From: Symbiodinium natans
Taxonomy: Eukaryota; Sar; Dinophyceae; Suessiales; Symbiodiniaceae
Assembly: GCA_905221605.1 (NCBI GenBank)
Contig: CAJNDS010000409.1
Coordinates: 102,501 to 145,915, forward strand
DNA: 43,415 bases
Direction: 5' to 3'
Position 1 is the stretch's first letter. Each line of letters begins with the position of its first letter. The position numbers and the translations under genes were made by a program. This document shows, piece after piece, positions 42,604 through 43,415 of the stretch. Below the pieces are notes generated by a model, which saw nothing but the letters and a program-made list of their open reading frames with translations, was not told the origin of the DNA and ran no database searches.

Positions 42604-42700
42604 TTGCTTAAGAACCCCCCGAAAATAAAAGTATTCTTCCTTATTAAGGGAAATATAGGGATTATTTTTTTGTGTCTATTCTTTTGGGGTTCTTAAGCAA
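42604..42700. mobile_element. 97-bp MITE, perfect 15-bp inverted ends
   Basis: TTGCTTAAGAACCCC at 42604-42618 and GGGGTTCTTAAGCAA at 42686-42700. CAAATAG just beyond could act as an acceptor. Confidence 0.9.
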
Positions 42701-42841
42701 ATAGTAACCCCACACCTTATCACCCCTAAGCCGTAAGCCCTAAGCCCTAAGCCCTAAGCCCTAAGCCCTCAGCCCTCAGCCCTCAGCCCTAAGCCCTATA
42801 AAACCCCCTAAAAGCCACCAGAAAGTCTAAACACCCTTATC

Positions 42842-42926
42842 TGCAACCATCTGCCTGCTGGCTGGAGCAAAATGTGTGTTCCCAAGAAATTTGCGGTGGA
42901 CCCTAACCCCTCCGCCACCTCCAGGT
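42842..42926 (+). CDS. Exon, two frames open
   Basis: HLPAGWSKMCVPKKFAVDPN (to GTCTAGGG) or, from GAAAG at 42826, SKHPYLQPSACWLEQNVCSQ then EICGGP and TAA. Undecided. Confidence 0.45.
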
Positions 42927-42974
42927 CTAGGGTTTAATCAGGATTGAGAATACGAAGCCCCAAAAACGCCTCAG

Positions 42975-43024
42975 CGCCGTAGACCTTGCTCAGCCGAGGC
43001 CGTGCATCCCTGGGACGCTACAAG
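42975..43024 (+). CDS. Exon (RRRPCSAEAVHPWDAT), GC donor
   Basis: CGCCTCAG|exon|GCTTTAGG, 16 codons plus two bases. Confidence 0.5.
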
Positions 43025-43115
43025 GCTTTAGGTCTAGGGTGCGATGCGACACGGCAATTGTAGGCAAGTGCTGAAACATTACCACGTCCTTCTAAACACT
43101 ACCTGGCATTCCCAG

Positions 43116-43145
43116 AGACTTCTACCTCGCTGAGCATGGGAATAT
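43116..43145 (+). CDS. Putative exon (DFYLAEHGN)
   Basis: GGCATTCCCAG|exon. The frame stays open to a TAA near 43208, but AT-rich sequence begins at 43145. Confidence 0.4.
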
Positions 43146-43149
43146 GGAT

Positions 43150-43415
43150 ATGATTATACACCAAATGATTATCATCCTCAAACTGGCTCGTAATTTAGTC
43201 ATAGTCTAATACTAATTTCTGGATATTTATATTTTTAAAATCCCTACCATCACGAGACGATATAAACCAAATCTATAATTTGGAATTCTGATTTATCTCT
43301 CTCATATCGTAAATAAAAGCCGAACCAACTTTTGCTCAAAGATCGATCTAAGAAATTCTATAAATATTGTCACTAGATTCGATTGATATATTATATTCTC
43401 GGAAATTCTCACCTT
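43150..43415. other. AT-rich tail
   Basis: Composition changes sharply and telomere-like units are absent. No gene or element recognised before the window ends. Confidence 0.6.

Overview
This window is eukaryotic nuclear DNA and looks like a dinoflagellate or a close alveolate relative. Four things point there: TTTAGGG/CCCTAAA (Arabidopsis-type) telomere-like repeats, dozens of very short exons mostly readable on the + strand, introns that need GA-AG and GC-AG as well as GT-AG junctions, and short inverted-repeat elements that act as introns. Perkinsids, chromerids and plants share the telomere motif, so the lineage call is an inference.

Layout. From end to end, arrays of CCCTAAA or TTTAGGG (plus 8-, 9- and 10-bp variants) alternate with unique islands of about 40-200 bp. 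Most islands have an AG at the left, a GT, GC or GA at the right and an open frame between, so I read them as exons and the arrays as intron filling. The clearest gene is a bestrophin-family anion channel at 16327-18801. Its seven exons join in frame to 442 codons plus a stop. In all six of its introns a short host sequence occurs at both ends (AAGGCTTC, GGATT, AGGAGCT, GGCGGCC, GAAA, AGGAC), so splicing restores the uninterrupted coding sequence. One of these introns (17517-17914) is almost pure telomere-like repeat.

Other regions. About 160-16000: many isolated exons, including a HECT-like start (3553-3638), and two unidentified ORFs at 5553-6593. 18930-22130: exons, a palindromic 21-bp repeat block (20790-21316) and the longest telomere-like array. 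22150-30530: further exons, a HECT C-lobe-like exon (28291), a C-terminal exon (29168) and a start exon at 29488 leading into a gene interrupted by an introner. 31021-31586 and 37050-37584: two copies of a homopolymer-rich element with inverted ends. 32300-43145: many more exons, including a HECT-like one (32351), acidic and cysteine-rich ones and a RanBP2-type zinc finger (42535). 43150-43415: AT-rich sequence without telomere-like repeats.

Limits. Short exons are often open in two frames, so most peptides given here are provisional. Assignment of exons to genes is unknown outside the bestrophin gene and a few exon pairs. I saw no tRNA, rRNA or CRISPR array.
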